A stretch of DNA of 64,000 nucleotides from Streptomyces sp. Edi2 (GCF_040253635.1 NZ_JBEJGX010000002.1:124001-188000); one strand, 5' to 3'; positions 24,049 to 33,313 are shown, counted from the first letter of the stretch. The notes: generated from the sequence alone by a model not told the origin. A program made the numbers and translations.

Positions 24049-24152
24049 GCCGGCCTACCCGGCCCGCTGCCCAACCCGACCGGCCGGACGCGCTGCTGTG
24101 CGCACGGCCCCTGCTGACCGCGCCGCCCACGCCGCCAAGGAGTCGGCCCACC

Positions 24153-25271
24153 ATGCCCCAGACCCTGCCCCTGAACAGCTACGACGAGTGGAGCCCGCTC
24201 CAAGAGGTCATCGTCGGGAGCGCCGAGCACTACACCGCGCACCACGTCGACGCTTCCTTCCAGCTGTTCTACTACGACAACGTCACCCCCGACCCCGTCC
24301 CCGGCGGCGCTGGGCAGGACCTCCTGCAGATCCCGCAGCAGCTGGTCGACGAGTTGAACGAGGACGTCACCGGCCTGGCCGACGCCCTGGCCGCCGGCGG
24401 GGTCACCGTGCACCGCCCGGCGACCCCGGGCAAGGACATCGACATCCGCTCGCCCTTCTGGGACGCGCGGGCCACCCCGGCCCTCAACGTGCGCGACAAC
24501 ACGATCATCCTCGGGGACATGATCGTGGAGACGGCTCCGCACGTGCGCGCCCGGATCTTCGAGAACGACCTGCTCAAGCCGGTGCTCTACCGCTACTTCG
24601 AGGACGGGGCCCGCTGGCAGAGCATGCCGCGGCCTGCCCTCGCCCGCGGCTCCCTGGACACCGGCTACTTCACCCGCCAGGGCATCGACGTCACCCGAGT
24701 CACCGACTCCGACACGGCTCTGCCGCTCGACGGACTCGGCCTGGAGCTCATCTTCGACGGCGCCCAGTGCATGCGCCTGGGCCGCGACGTCCTGGTCAAC
24801 GCCGCCAACTACAACCATCAGCTCGCCCTGCGCTGGCTCCGCCAGACCCTGCCCCACCTGCGCTTCCACCTGCTCGACGCCATCGCCGACAGCCACATCG
24901 ACAGCGTGGTGGTGCCCCTTCGGCCCGGCCTGATGCTGCTGCGCGAGCCGAAGTACCTCTCCTACCTGCCCAAGGCCATGCAGGCGTGGGACGTCATCTA
25001 CCCGCCGGCCATGGACGAGGCCGCGTTCCCCGACTACAGCGACTTCGGCTTCAACATCGCCAGCCGCTACATCGACATGAACGTGCTCTCCGTCGACGAG
25101 CACACCGTCGTCGTCAACTCCCTCTACCCCGAACTGATCCGGGTCCTGGAGGACCGCGGCTTCACCGTCGTTCCCGTACGCCACCGCCACCGGCGGCTCG
25201 CGGGCGGCGGATTCCACTGCTTCACCCTCGACACCGTCCGCGCCGGCGGTTGCGAGGACTACCTGGACTAG
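24153..25271 (+). CDS. Glycine-amidinotransferase-like enzyme
   Basis: A 372-residue member of the AGAT/GATM family, which moves the amidino group of arginine to an amine. N-terminal WSPLQEVIVGSAEHY is typical. The catalytic Asp is in IFDGAQCMRLGRD, the His in DSHIDSVVVPL, and the catalytic Cys in GGGFHCFTLDT near residue 356. AAGGAG lies 10 bases before the ATG. It follows the desaturase by about 100 bases on the same strand. The acceptor may be a free amino acid or the Lys side chains of the repeat peptide; neither is shown. Confidence 0.88.
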   Translation: MPQTLPLNSYDEWSPLQEVIVGSAEHYTAHHVDASFQLFYYDNVTPDPVPGGAGQDLLQIPQQLVDELNEDVTGLADALAAGGVTVHRPATPGKDIDIRSPFWDARATPALNVRDNTIILGDMIVETAPHVRARIFENDLLKPVLYRYFEDGARWQSMPRPALARGSLDTGYFTRQGIDVTRVTDSDTALPLDGLGLELIFDGAQCMRLGRDVLVNAANYNHQLALRWLRQTLPHLRFHLLDAIADSHIDSVVVPLRPGLMLLREPKYLSYLPKAMQAWDVIYPPAMDEAAFPDYSDFGFNIASRYIDMNVLSVDEHTVVVNSLYPELIRVLEDRGFTVVPVRHRHRRLAGGGFHCFTLDTVRAGGCEDYLD

Positions 25272-25334
25272 GCCCCACCCCACGGCCCGAGAACGACCGG
25301 CTGCACCTCCAGCCCCGACCGTCAGGAGACGACC

Positions 25335-26624
25335 GTGAACGACGTCTGGCCGCCCACCCCGGACTTCTGGACCACCCAGTTCCCCGAACGCACCAGCAAC
25401 AGGACCACCCCGCACCTGTTCAAGAGCCTCATCCCGGCCGCCGCCGCCAACCCCGACCAGGTGCTGGCCGGACTGGCCGCGATGCGCCGCGCGCACGCCG
25501 CGAACACCCCCTCGGTGGCCAAGGCCCGCGTCTACGTCGGCGAACAGCGGCGCGACGACCTCGCCCAGACCGTGCTCAGCACCGACGCATGGGACGACGG
25601 CGCGTTCGTGCCGTGGATGCAGTCCCTCGTCGGCGCCGACCGCTTCAGCCTGGTCCTCAACAACCTGGAGACCACCAACCCCGAACTGGCCGCGAACCTG
25701 GCGCAGTTCCTGCGCTCGCTGTTCGAGGGCTGGGGTGTGCCGATCGGCGGCGCGGAGCAGGTGGCATTCGCCGGGAACTACTCGGGGACCGCGTTCGGCA
25801 TCCACGAGGGCGGCGAAGACGCGTTCCTGTGCCACCTCGGTCCGGGCACCAAGCACTTCTACTGCTGGTCGGCCGAGCTGTACGCCAAGCTCACCGGCGG
25901 CCAGGACCCCACCTTCGGGGACTACCAGCACCTGCTGGAGCAGGGCGAGTGCTTCGTCATGGAGCCCGGGGACGCGCTCTTCCTGCCCAAGCGGGTCTTC
26001 CACGTCGGCCGCCAGGACACCTTCTCGATCTCGGTGGCCGTGCCGTTCTACACCTACCCCGAGGACCGGCTGCTGCGAATCTCCGTGCTGCCGGAGCTGC
26101 TCGAGGAGATCCTGGGCGAGGACCCCGACGACGCCTTCGGCGTCCAGTCGCCCATGTACCACGCGCAGGACGCCGCCACCACCGCGGCCCGGCGCCTGAC
26201 CGCACGGGCCAGCGCCGCACTGACCAGCGTCGGCGAGCGGCTGGAGGACCACGTCACCCGCCACGTCCAGAGCCGGCTGGCGGCACTATGGAGCAACGGC
26301 GGGTGGGAGCCGCAGGAGGACGACCTGGCCCGCACCAACGCGGCCGCCGCATTCGACGCCGACCAGGTCCGGCCAGGCGCCCGGGTGGCCATCCCGGCAC
26401 CGTACGAGCTGCACATCACCGGCCCCCAGCAGGCCTACCTGCGCGGCGTCGCCGTCCCCTGCGACACCACGCTGCTCTCCGCCCAGATGGTCGCCGACCT
26501 CAACGCGCGCCGCACGTTCACGCTGCCCGACCACGAGGCGCTGTACTCCGTGATCGCGGCCCTCGGTGCCAGCGGCGGACTCCACCTCACCACCGACTCG
26601 ACCACCCGGAAGGCTGTGGCATGA
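25335..26624 (+). CDS. JmjC/cupin-type oxygenase with atypical metal site
   Basis: A 429-residue protein with a cupin core. The candidate first iron ligand is His157 in FGIHEGGED, and the distal His223 lies in LFLPKRVFHVG. In JmjC oxygenases the ligand pattern is HxD/E; here the residue two after His157 is Gly, so the acidic ligand is missing or replaced by a nearby Glu/Asp or His167. The C-terminal 180 residues are helical and variable. A GTG start has AGGAG 6 bases upstream. Its stop overlaps the diiron gene (ATGA). The pairing with that protein recalls SznF, where both activities sit in one chain. Confidence 0.7.
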   Translation: MNDVWPPTPDFWTTQFPERTSNRTTPHLFKSLIPAAAANPDQVLAGLAAMRRAHAANTPSVAKARVYVGEQRRDDLAQTVLSTDAWDDGAFVPWMQSLVGADRFSLVLNNLETTNPELAANLAQFLRSLFEGWGVPIGGAEQVAFAGNYSGTAFGIHEGGEDAFLCHLGPGTKHFYCWSAELYAKLTGGQDPTFGDYQHLLEQGECFVMEPGDALFLPKRVFHVGRQDTFSISVAVPFYTYPEDRLLRISVLPELLEEILGEDPDDAFGVQSPMYHAQDAATTAARRLTARASAALTSVGERLEDHVTRHVQSRLAALWSNGGWEPQEDDLARTNAAAAFDADQVRPGARVAIPAPYELHITGPQQAYLRGVAVPCDTTLLSAQMVADLNARRTFTLPDHEALYSVIAALGASGGLHLTTDSTTRKAVA

Positions 26625-27451
26625 CCCCCGAGAACTCCCTCGCCCAGGCCTACCTCAAAGCGTTCCCCGAGACCCGCAGCGCCATCAACGGCTCTCTGAT
26701 GGGCACGTTCACCAACGGCGACGTCCTGGTGAGCAGGCACCTGGCCCCGATGGTCGACTGGATCTACCGCAAGATCGCCGACCAGGTCGCCGCGGCCAAG
26801 CTCACCGAGGCCCAGGCGCGGATGTACATCGAGGAGCTGAGCGTCTTCGCGCGCTACAACGCCCAGTACCTCAAGGCGGCCGCCACCAACGTGGAGGGCT
26901 TCTGCCCCGAGCTCGCGCACGAGCTGCGCCGCAACCACCTGGAGGAGGGCGGCGAGCGCGGCAAGGTCCCCGCGCACTACGTGCTCTACTCCAACGCCCT
27001 GCTGTCCGACCTCGGACTCCTCGTCAACGGCCACGTCCCCGCCCCGGAGACCGCGCTGCTGGTGGACATGCACCAGTGGATGGTCGGCTCCCACATGCCC
27101 AGCCTGATCGCCGGCGCCTACTACGCCACCGAGGCCGTGGCCATCGCCGAGACCGAGATCCTGCGCGACATCACCAACCGGTACGGCGAGCTGACCATCC
27201 AGAAGAGCGGCAGCGACCTCAAGAAGCTGCACTACTACTACGACCTCCACCTCGACGACGAGCACGAGGCGGCCCAGGTCGATGGCCTGAGCGTCGAGGC
27301 CGCCCACATCGAGGGCCTGGCCAGGTTCATCAGGGAGAGTGAACTCTTCCACATCGACCTCCCGCAGGCCGTCGACGGATTCCTGCAGATCCTGGAGGCA
27401 ATGGCACACTGGTGGGCTCAACTCGCCCACCGTGCCCGGGAGATGAACTGA
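26621..27451 (+). CDS. Haem-oxygenase-like diiron oxygenase (HDO superfamily)
   Basis: A 276-residue all-helical protein. It shows the spacing of HDO enzymes: YIEEL near residue 70, NHLEEGGERGKVPAHY with Glu108/109 and His119 near 105-120, YYATEAVAIAETE near 167-179, and YDLHLDDEH near 207-215. These residues are the likely diiron ligands. HDO enzymes carry out N-hydroxylation, desaturation or C-C cleavage; SznF, RohS and BesC are examples. It starts in the cupin stop and its own stop shares a base with the GFA start, so all three should be co-translated. N-oxygenation of a guanidine or amine is the leading inference. Confidence 0.75.
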   Translation: MTPENSLAQAYLKAFPETRSAINGSLMGTFTNGDVLVSRHLAPMVDWIYRKIADQVAAAKLTEAQARMYIEELSVFARYNAQYLKAAATNVEGFCPELAHELRRNHLEEGGERGKVPAHYVLYSNALLSDLGLLVNGHVPAPETALLVDMHQWMVGSHMPSLIAGAYYATEAVAIAETEILRDITNRYGELTIQKSGSDLKKLHYYYDLHLDDEHEAAQVDGLSVEAAHIEGLARFIRESELFHIDLPQAVDGFLQILEAMAHWWAQLAHRAREMN

Positions 27452-27885
27452 TGAACGCCACCCCTGCTGTTGCCGAGGCGGCCCAGGAACGCACCGGCGG
27501 ATGCCTGTGCGGAAAGATCCGCTTCACCGTCCGGGGCAAGGCCGTCTACCCCCACCTGTGCAGCTGCGAGCACTGCCAGAAGCTCGGCGGCGCCCCGGTG
27601 ATGTGGTGGGCTGGCTGGCCCGCGGACGCGGTCACCTGGACCGGCGAGGGTGGCGAGCCGACCTACTTCACGACGTTCAAGGATGAGGCCCAGCGCGGCT
27701 TCTGCCCCGACTGCGGCGCCCGCCTCTCGGCGATCGACAGCGACATCCCCGAGCTCGGCATCAACGTCACGGCCCTGGACGACACCAGCGGGGCCGACCT
27801 CGTTCCGGTCAACCAGTCCTTCAAGGACAACGCGGTGCCCTGGCTGCCTGCGGTGGCGGACACCCAGCACAGCCCGGTGGGCTGA
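27451..27885 (+). CDS. GFA/CENP-V family zinc protein
   Basis: A 144-residue GFA-family protein. Zinc ligands are visible: GGCLCGKIRF, CSCEHCQKLGG and FCPDCGARL. The family was named for glutathione-dependent formaldehyde activation, and many members have unknown roles. Formaldehyde could arise nearby by oxidative demethylation, which would fit a methylated-guanidine pathway, but that is speculative. It is the last gene before a strong terminator. Confidence 0.85.
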   Translation: MNATPAVAEAAQERTGGCLCGKIRFTVRGKAVYPHLCSCEHCQKLGGAPVMWWAGWPADAVTWTGEGGEPTYFTTFKDEAQRGFCPDCGARLSAIDSDIPELGINVTALDDTSGADLVPVNQSFKDNAVPWLPAVADTQHSPVG

Positions 27886-27893
27886 GACCCGCA

Positions 27894-27934
27894 CCCGGGA
27901 GGGCGCGCAGGTGTGACCTGCGCGCCCTCCCGGG
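27894..27934 (+). terminator. Strong intrinsic-type terminator hairpin
   Basis: A perfect 19-base stem (27894-27912 with 27916-27934) with a GTG loop lies 8 bases after the GFA stop. There is no U-tract, as is common in actinomycetes. It likely ends the desaturase-to-GFA transcript. Confidence 0.85.
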
Positions 27935-28003
27935 CCCTGCCGGGATCGTCCTGCGCCGCGTACGGCTCCACCTCATGCCCGCCCCGGCCCAGGAGACCCC
28001 ACC

Positions 28004-28870
28004 GTGCTCACCCCGCACGCCACCAGCGAATTCGGCACCCTGACCCGCGTCGCCATGCGCTACGCCAGCGACACCACCCGCGCCGTCGACGGCCCCGTCG
28101 TCCACCCCGTCCTCGCCCGCCAGAAGACCACCAGCACCTGGAGCCGCTACTCCCCGGCCACGGTCCGCGTCCAGCAGGACAACCTGATCGGCGTCCTCCG
28201 CGGCCGCGGCACCGAAGTGCTCCTCCTGGAAGACGCGCCGGGCTGCGCGGTCCAGCACTACCCCCGCGACATCGCCTTCGTCATCGACCACCTCCTGGTC
28301 ATGGCGCGCCTCAACGCCGAGCACCGCCGCCCCGAGGCCGACGCCCTGCTCCGCCTCGCCGGTGACGCCGAGTGCCTCGTCCACCTGGAGGCGGGCACCA
28401 TCGAGGGCGGCGACGTCGCGCTCCACGACGGCAGTGTCCTGGTCGGCCTCGGCGAGGAAACCAGTACCGAGGGCGCCAAGGCCCTGCAGACAGCCCTCAC
28501 ACGCCGCGGCGTGGACCGGGAGGTCCGGCCGGTCGAGTTCAACGTCGACGGCATCGTGCACCTGGACGATCACTTCGCCATCGTCGCCCCCGCCACCGCG
28601 CTCATCCACCGCGCCGTCTTCCCGCCCGTACAACTGCGCTGGTTCGAGAAGCACTTCGACCTGATCGACGTCACCGACGCCGAGGCGCGCGCCGTCCAGG
28701 CCAACGTCCTTGCTCTCGCCCCCAGCACGGTCGTCGTCGCCGCCGGCAGCGACCGCATCGCCGCCCAGCTGGCCGCCCGCGGCATCGAGGTCCTCACCGT
28801 CGACTACTCCGAGGTCACCCGCATCCCTGGCTCCTTGCGCTGCACCACCCTGCCGCTGAACCGCGCCTGA
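28004..28870 (+). CDS. DDAH-like amidinohydrolase (arginine deiminase superfamily)
   Basis: A 288-residue enzyme of the dimethylarginine dimethylaminohydrolase group, which cleaves methylated arginines to citrulline and an alkylamine through a covalent Cys intermediate. The segments are YPRDIAFVID, IEGGDVALHD (acidic substrate-binding), HLDDHFAIVA (His) and the nucleophile in GSLRCTTLPLNR close to the end. A GTG start has AGGAG 8 bases upstream. It follows the strong terminator, so it probably has its own promoter or depends on read-through. An amidinotransferase role is an alternative for this fold. Confidence 0.85.
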   Translation: MLTPHATSEFGTLTRVAMRYASDTTRAVDGPVVHPVLARQKTTSTWSRYSPATVRVQQDNLIGVLRGRGTEVLLLEDAPGCAVQHYPRDIAFVIDHLLVMARLNAEHRRPEADALLRLAGDAECLVHLEAGTIEGGDVALHDGSVLVGLGEETSTEGAKALQTALTRRGVDREVRPVEFNVDGIVHLDDHFAIVAPATALIHRAVFPPVQLRWFEKHFDLIDVTDAEARAVQANVLALAPSTVVVAAGSDRIAAQLAARGIEVLTVDYSEVTRIPGSLRCTTLPLNRA

Positions 28871-28929
28871 TCGCCCAACGCCGCACCCTGCCGTCGGAAC
28901 GGCCGGCCGCCTTGACCCCTGGAGCATTC

Positions 28930-30201
28930 GTGTCCGACTCGATGCTGCCCGTCCTGATAGCCGTCCCCGCCGTCGTGCTCGCCTGCCAGGCCGGCGGCCG
29001 CGCCATCCGGCTGATCGGCCAGCCGCCCGTCATCGGAGAGATCCTCGCCGGGATCCTCCTCGGGCCGTCCCTGCTCGGATGGCTCGCCCCCGACCTCCAG
29101 CACCACCTCCTGCCCGCCGCGGCGCTCCCGGTCACCTCCACCCTCGGCACCCTGGGCCTGCTCTCCTTCCTGTTCCTCATCGGCCTCGAACTCGACCTGC
29201 ACTCCCTGCGCACCGCCCGCCGCGCCGTCATCGCCGTCAGCCTCGGCAGCCTGCTCGTACCCCTGGCCCTCGGCGCCGCACTCGCCACCGCGATGTACCC
29301 GCACTTGGGCCCGCCCGGCACAGGCCACCTGGCCTTCACCCTGTTCATCGCCGTGGCCCTGAGCATCACCGCGTTCCCCGTCCTCGCCCGGATCCTCGCC
29401 GACCGCGGCCTGGAGACCACCCGGCTCGGCACCTTCGTGATGGCCTGCGCCGCCGTGGGCGACGCCCTCGCCTGGTGCCTGCTCACCGCAGTCATCGCCT
29501 TGAGCACCTCCGGCACCGTCCTGTCTGCCGCGGCCACTCTCGCCCTCACCCTCGCCCTGACTGCAGTGCTCACCCTGATCCGGCCCGCGATGCGCGCCCT
29601 GCTCGAACGGGCCGGCCGAACCTCCGACGACCTCGTCCTGGTGCTGCTGTTCGCCGGACTGTGCCTGTCCGCGTACGCCACCGACCGGATCGGCGTCCAT
29701 CCCGCCTTCGGCGCGTTCCTGTGCGGCGCCGTCACCCCGCGCGGCCTTGCGGCCGTCGAACGATCCGCCGCCCGCATCCGCGCGGTCGTCCTGCCGCTGC
29801 TGCTGCCGCTGTACTTCGTGGACACCGGCCTGCACACCGACCTCTCCCACCTCCCCACAGGAGGGTGGCTGTGGGGCGCGGCGATCCTGGGGGTCGCCGT
29901 CCTGGGCAAGTGGGGCGGCGCGGCCGGCGCTGCCCGGCTGACCGGCTCCGACTGGCGCTGGTCGGCCGCGGTCGGCACCCTCATGAACTGCCGGGGCCTG
30001 ACCGAGCTCGTCGTGCTCGGCATCGGCCGCGAAGTCGGCGTCATCACCGAGGACCTGTTCACCCTCCTGGTCGTCATGGCCGTCCTCACCACCGCGGCGA
30101 CCGCCCCCGCCCTCAAGAGCATCACCCGCGGCGACCCGCGGATGGCCCCCGCCCCGCCAGCCGCCCCCTCGTCCTCGCAGCACAGGGAGGTCACCGGATG
30201 A
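28930..30201 (+). CDS. Cation/proton antiporter (CPA2 type)
   Basis: A 423-residue integral membrane protein with about 12 hydrophobic helices. It opens with the CPA2 signature GQPPVIGEILAGILLGPSLLG and has FLFLIGLELDL and LMNCRGLTELVVL, as in KefB/NhaS-like antiporters. A GTG start has GGAG 5 bases upstream. Its stop overlaps the nitroreductase start. Within this cluster it could export a cationic product such as a guanidine compound, or simply adjust ion balance. Confidence 0.85.
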   Translation: MSDSMLPVLIAVPAVVLACQAGGRAIRLIGQPPVIGEILAGILLGPSLLGWLAPDLQHHLLPAAALPVTSTLGTLGLLSFLFLIGLELDLHSLRTARRAVIAVSLGSLLVPLALGAALATAMYPHLGPPGTGHLAFTLFIAVALSITAFPVLARILADRGLETTRLGTFVMACAAVGDALAWCLLTAVIALSTSGTVLSAAATLALTLALTAVLTLIRPAMRALLERAGRTSDDLVLVLLFAGLCLSAYATDRIGVHPAFGAFLCGAVTPRGLAAVERSAARIRAVVLPLLLPLYFVDTGLHTDLSHLPTGGWLWGAAILGVAVLGKWGGAAGAARLTGSDWRWSAAVGTLMNCRGLTELVVLGIGREVGVITEDLFTLLVVMAVLTTAATAPALKSITRGDPRMAPAPPAAPSSSQHREVTG

Positions 30202-30764
30202 TCCCGCCGAACCCGCTCCTGGAAGCGGTCCTCAACCGGCACAGCGCAGCCCATCTGATCGAGCCCGCCCCCGACCGGACCGAACTGGAACACCTCGTCC
30301 AGGCTGCGGCCACCGCCCCTGATCACGGGCGGCTCAGGCCCTGGCGGCTCCTGCCGATCACCGGCAGCGAACGCGGCCATCTCGGCGACGTCCTCGGCCA
30401 GGCGGCGCCACCCGAGCGGGCCGCGCTCGCCGCCGCGAAGCCGCTGCGCGCCCCACTGCTCCTGACGGTCGTGCACTGCCCGCTGCCCGACCACCCCAAG
30501 GTGCCCGCGTGGGAACAACTCGCCGCCACCACCGCCATGGTCACCACGCTGTCCCTGCTGCTGCACGGCCGCGGCTGGGCCTCGATCTGGCGCACGGGCT
30601 CGGCAGTTGAAGACCCGCTGGTCCGCAAGCACCTCGGCCTGGGCGACATGGAGCAGCTCCTGGGCTGGCTGTACATCGGCACCCGGCCGCCGGACTGCGC
30701 CGTCCGCCCCCGGCCGCCGCTCGACCTCAACACCAAGATCAGCTGGTCGCACGCCGGAGCGTGA
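30198..30764 (+). CDS. Nitroreductase-family flavoprotein
   Basis: A 188-residue nitroreductase-fold protein of the short YdjA type. NRHSAAHLIEPAPDR with AAATAPDHGRLRPWR near the start matches the FMN-binding N-terminus, and LLLHGRGWASIWRTG and LGWLYIGT are the later conserved segments. It overlaps the antiporter stop by 4 bases. These enzymes reduce nitro or nitroso groups, or act as dehydrogenases. Reduction of an N-oxidised intermediate made by the HDO would fit, as inference. Confidence 0.8.
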   Translation: MIPPNPLLEAVLNRHSAAHLIEPAPDRTELEHLVQAAATAPDHGRLRPWRLLPITGSERGHLGDVLGQAAPPERAALAAAKPLRAPLLLTVVHCPLPDHPKVPAWEQLAATTAMVTTLSLLLHGRGWASIWRTGSAVEDPLVRKHLGLGDMEQLLGWLYIGTRPPDCAVRPRPPLDLNTKISWSHAGA

Positions 30765-30819
30765 GAACTCAGCACTGCACCGCCAACTGCGGCCGCATCA
30801 GGCATCCGAGAGGTGAAGC

Positions 30820-31923
30820 ATGACCGAGACCCACGAGCTCGTCGTCAACGGAGTGCCCGTACGGGTACAGGTGGATCCCGAACCCGAGCGGGCCGATCGG
30901 CTCGCGCTGTGGCCGAGCGTCGGGGAGTACCCCATCTACGACCCGCACCTCTACTCCACGATGACCACGGACGAAGAGCGCAACAAGCGGTTCCGCACGT
31001 CGCTCGCCCACCTGGCCCCGGGCAAGCGGATCCTTGACCTGGGCACCGGCCAGGACGTGGTGTGGGCCCGCGAAGCCGTCGCGGCCGGGGCCCGGCAGGT
31101 GGTGGCCGTGGAGGTCATCCCCGAGGCCTTCCGGCAGGCCGCCGCGAATCTGACCGCCTACCGCCTGGAGGACCAGGTCACGCTGCTGCGCGGCGAGTCC
31201 ACCACCCTCGACTTCGCGCCCAAGGCCGACATCTGCGTTGCGGAGATCGTCGGCTCCCTGGCGAGCGCGGAGGGCGCCGCGGTCGTTCTGGGCGACGCGA
31301 AACGCCGGCACCTCGTCGCCGGCGGAGTGGTCGTGCCGCACCGAGCGGTGACGCAGGCCGCGCCCGTCTGCCTCGCCGACCTGTTCGCGAAGCAGCCGCT
31401 GGCGTTCTCCGCTGCCGCGCTCACGTACCTGCAAGCCATCTTCGACTGGAACGGAAGGCCCTTCGACGTCCGCCTTCGGATCGAGAATGCCTCACCCGAT
31501 GCCCTGCTCTCCGACAGCGCCCCGGTCGAGGAACTCGACTTCAACGGGGATCTATGCGCCCGCCAGCGCACGACCACGCGCATGACCATCACCCGCGAGG
31601 GCCGGATCGACGGGGTGCTGACCTGGCTCCAGCTGTGGTGCCTGCCCGACGACGTCCCCCTGGACGCGCTGCGCATGAAGACCAACTGGGCCTCCATCTA
31701 CTTCCCGTTGTTCCAGACGCCGGTGCCCGTCACCCCCGGAGCCGAGCTGGAGCTGACATTCGTGGCCACACCTGGGGCCGACGGTGTGCACCCCGACTAC
31801 CAGCTGTCCGGCACGCTGCACACCACCGACGGACGCGAACACACGGGCACCTTGACCTCGGCCCATCACGACGGGCCGTTCCGCGTGCAGCCGATCTACC
31901 AGCAGCTCTTCCCGGAGGCCTGA
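30820..31923 (+). CDS. PRMT-like arginine N-methyltransferase
   Basis: A 367-residue protein with the protein arginine methyltransferase layout. Motif I is ILDLGTGQDV near residues 71-80 and the SAM acidic residue lies in VVAVEVIP. The double-E loop is kept as AEIVGSLASAE (Glu142, Glu151), followed by a beta-barrel C-terminal half with the family's NWASIYFPLFQ. The N-terminal PHLYSTMTTDEERNKRF also matches. PRMTs methylate peptidyl arginine; the streptozotocin enzyme SznE methylates free arginine. It ends the cluster before a hairpin. Confidence 0.85.
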   Translation: MTETHELVVNGVPVRVQVDPEPERADRLALWPSVGEYPIYDPHLYSTMTTDEERNKRFRTSLAHLAPGKRILDLGTGQDVVWAREAVAAGARQVVAVEVIPEAFRQAAANLTAYRLEDQVTLLRGESTTLDFAPKADICVAEIVGSLASAEGAAVVLGDAKRRHLVAGGVVVPHRAVTQAAPVCLADLFAKQPLAFSAAALTYLQAIFDWNGRPFDVRLRIENASPDALLSDSAPVEELDFNGDLCARQRTTTRMTITREGRIDGVLTWLQLWCLPDDVPLDALRMKTNWASIYFPLFQTPVPVTPGAELELTFVATPGADGVHPDYQLSGTLHTTDGREHTGTLTSAHHDGPFRVQPIYQQLFPEA

Positions 31924-31944
31924 TCCCGGCTCCGCTGGCCGCCT

Positions 31945-31964
31945 GCTCGCTGACGGCAGCGAGC
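31945..31964 (+). terminator. Hairpin terminator after the PRMT-like gene
   Basis: GCTCGCTG and CAGCGAGC form an 8-base stem with an ACGG loop, between two convergent genes. It could serve both strands. Confidence 0.65.
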
Positions 31965-31993
31965 GCGCTCTCGTTCGCCGGCGGCGTCCCGAT

Positions 31994-33313
31994 CTAGAAG
32001 TCGTCGAGGGGCTCACCCGCCGTCAGCCGGGCGATCCTGGCGAGAAGTCGCCTGCTGACCAGGTGCCGGGAGGCATCGACCGCTGCCTTCACCCTCTGTG
32101 CTTGTTCCGCGGAATCTCCCCGCAGGCGGGCCAGTTCGGCACCGGTGATCAGGAGCTCCACTTGGTCCCGCGTGCGGGACTGCGGCATCCCCTCCGCCTC
32201 CTTGAGCGCCTCCTCACCCGTCTCGGCCAAGCCGGCCACGGCGAGCGCCCACGCCGCCTGCGCCTCGAGCTCGTAACGGTCGAACCACGACAGCCACGCC
32301 ACCTGGGAGGAGGCCCTGGCCCGGTCGAATCCGTTGCGTGCTCGCGCGACCGCCTCCAGCGCCTGACCGGGAAAGCCATTGAAGGCCCAGGCCCGAGCCT
32401 CGGTGATGGCCGCGTACGCCTGAACCAGCGCCGGAGCACCGTCGCAGGCCAAAACCGCCCCGCGGGCGTGCGTGAGGACGTCCCGCCGATCCCCCTGAGC
32501 AGCGGCGAGCCGGGCCTGGTGAATGTGGACCCGGGCGATCCGCGCCCGGTCACCGATCGCCTGGGCCAACCGCATCGCCTGCAGGTCGTAGCGCTGGGCG
32601 ATGCCGGGCAGCTGATCGTCGTACGCCATGCTCGCCATCGCCAGCACCGCGTCCGCGACGCTGCCGTACAGACGTCGCCCGAGCCGCGCCGAGAAGGAGC
32701 CCGCCAGCAGCGGGGTGCTGTGGGTCGACAGGAAGGCGGCGAAGACGCTGCGGAACTTCCCGCCGCCGTGCTTGGCATCCAGCGCTCCGTACAGTGCGGT
32801 CTGTTCTTCGAGTAACTGGATGTCGCCCGGGGCGACCTTGTACGAGCCGTACCCGGTGAGGTCGGCGTCGGCGGGCATGACCAGCGCCTCCCGGGATGCC
32901 GGACCGAACACACCCGGCTGGAACATCTTCTTGATGACACTCCGGTCCTGGAGCGCGTCCGTCGTCCAGAGCCGGGACAGCATCCGGATCGCGTGCCCGA
33001 GGTCCGCGTACTCCAAGCTCTCGGTGGCGAGGTCCTCGGTCGCCGGCCAGCCCAGGCTCTCCGGCGAGACCGGCTGGCGCCGGGCTTCGGAGAGCACACG
33101 GCAGGCGACGGACGCCAGCGGTGCACTCGGCGTCGACTTGTTGGCGCACCATCGGGCCACCGTGCTCGGATCGACGGAATAGGAGAGCCCCAGAGCCTGG
33201 CAGTGCTCACGCACCCGACGGGCGAACCCCCGGATGGTCCAGTGCAGTTCGTCGAGCAGGGCATCCAGCGCCGCGTTCCGCTCCTGGCCGTTCTCCGGCT
33301 TGGACCGCGCCAT
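31994..33313 (-). CDS. NsdA-like TPR regulatory protein
   Basis: A 439-residue protein resembling the Streptomyces NsdA group of negative regulators. The N-terminal 60 residues look like a divergent helix-turn-helix (LGLSYSVDPSTVARWCANK), followed by a conserved block with FQPGVFGPASREALVMPA and GSYKVAPGDIQLLEEQTAL. The rest is Ala-rich TPR-like helices. GGAGGG lies 7 bases before the ATG. Regulation of antibiotic production or development is the family role; its own targets are unknown. Confidence 0.7.
   Translation of the reverse strand: MARSKPENGQERNAALDALLDELHWTIRGFARRVREHCQALGLSYSVDPSTVARWCANKSTPSAPLASVACRVLSEARRQPVSPESLGWPATEDLATESLEYADLGHAIRMLSRLWTTDALQDRSVIKKMFQPGVFGPASREALVMPADADLTGYGSYKVAPGDIQLLEEQTALYGALDAKHGGGKFRSVFAAFLSTHSTPLLAGSFSARLGRRLYGSVADAVLAMASMAYDDQLPGIAQRYDLQAMRLAQAIGDRARIARVHIHQARLAAAQGDRRDVLTHARGAVLACDGAPALVQAYAAITEARAWAFNGFPGQALEAVARARNGFDRARASSQVAWLSWFDRYELEAQAAWALAVAGLAETGEEALKEAEGMPQSRTRDQVELLITGAELARLRGDSAEQAQRVKAAVDASRHLVSRRLLARIARLTAGEPLDDF

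Noticed and set aside
23928..26264. A 778-residue open frame on the minus strand opposite the amidinotransferase and cupin genes.
   Set aside because: Low-complexity Gly/Val/Asp-rich translation typical of an antisense shadow in high-GC DNA; the plus-strand frames hold clear enzyme motifs.
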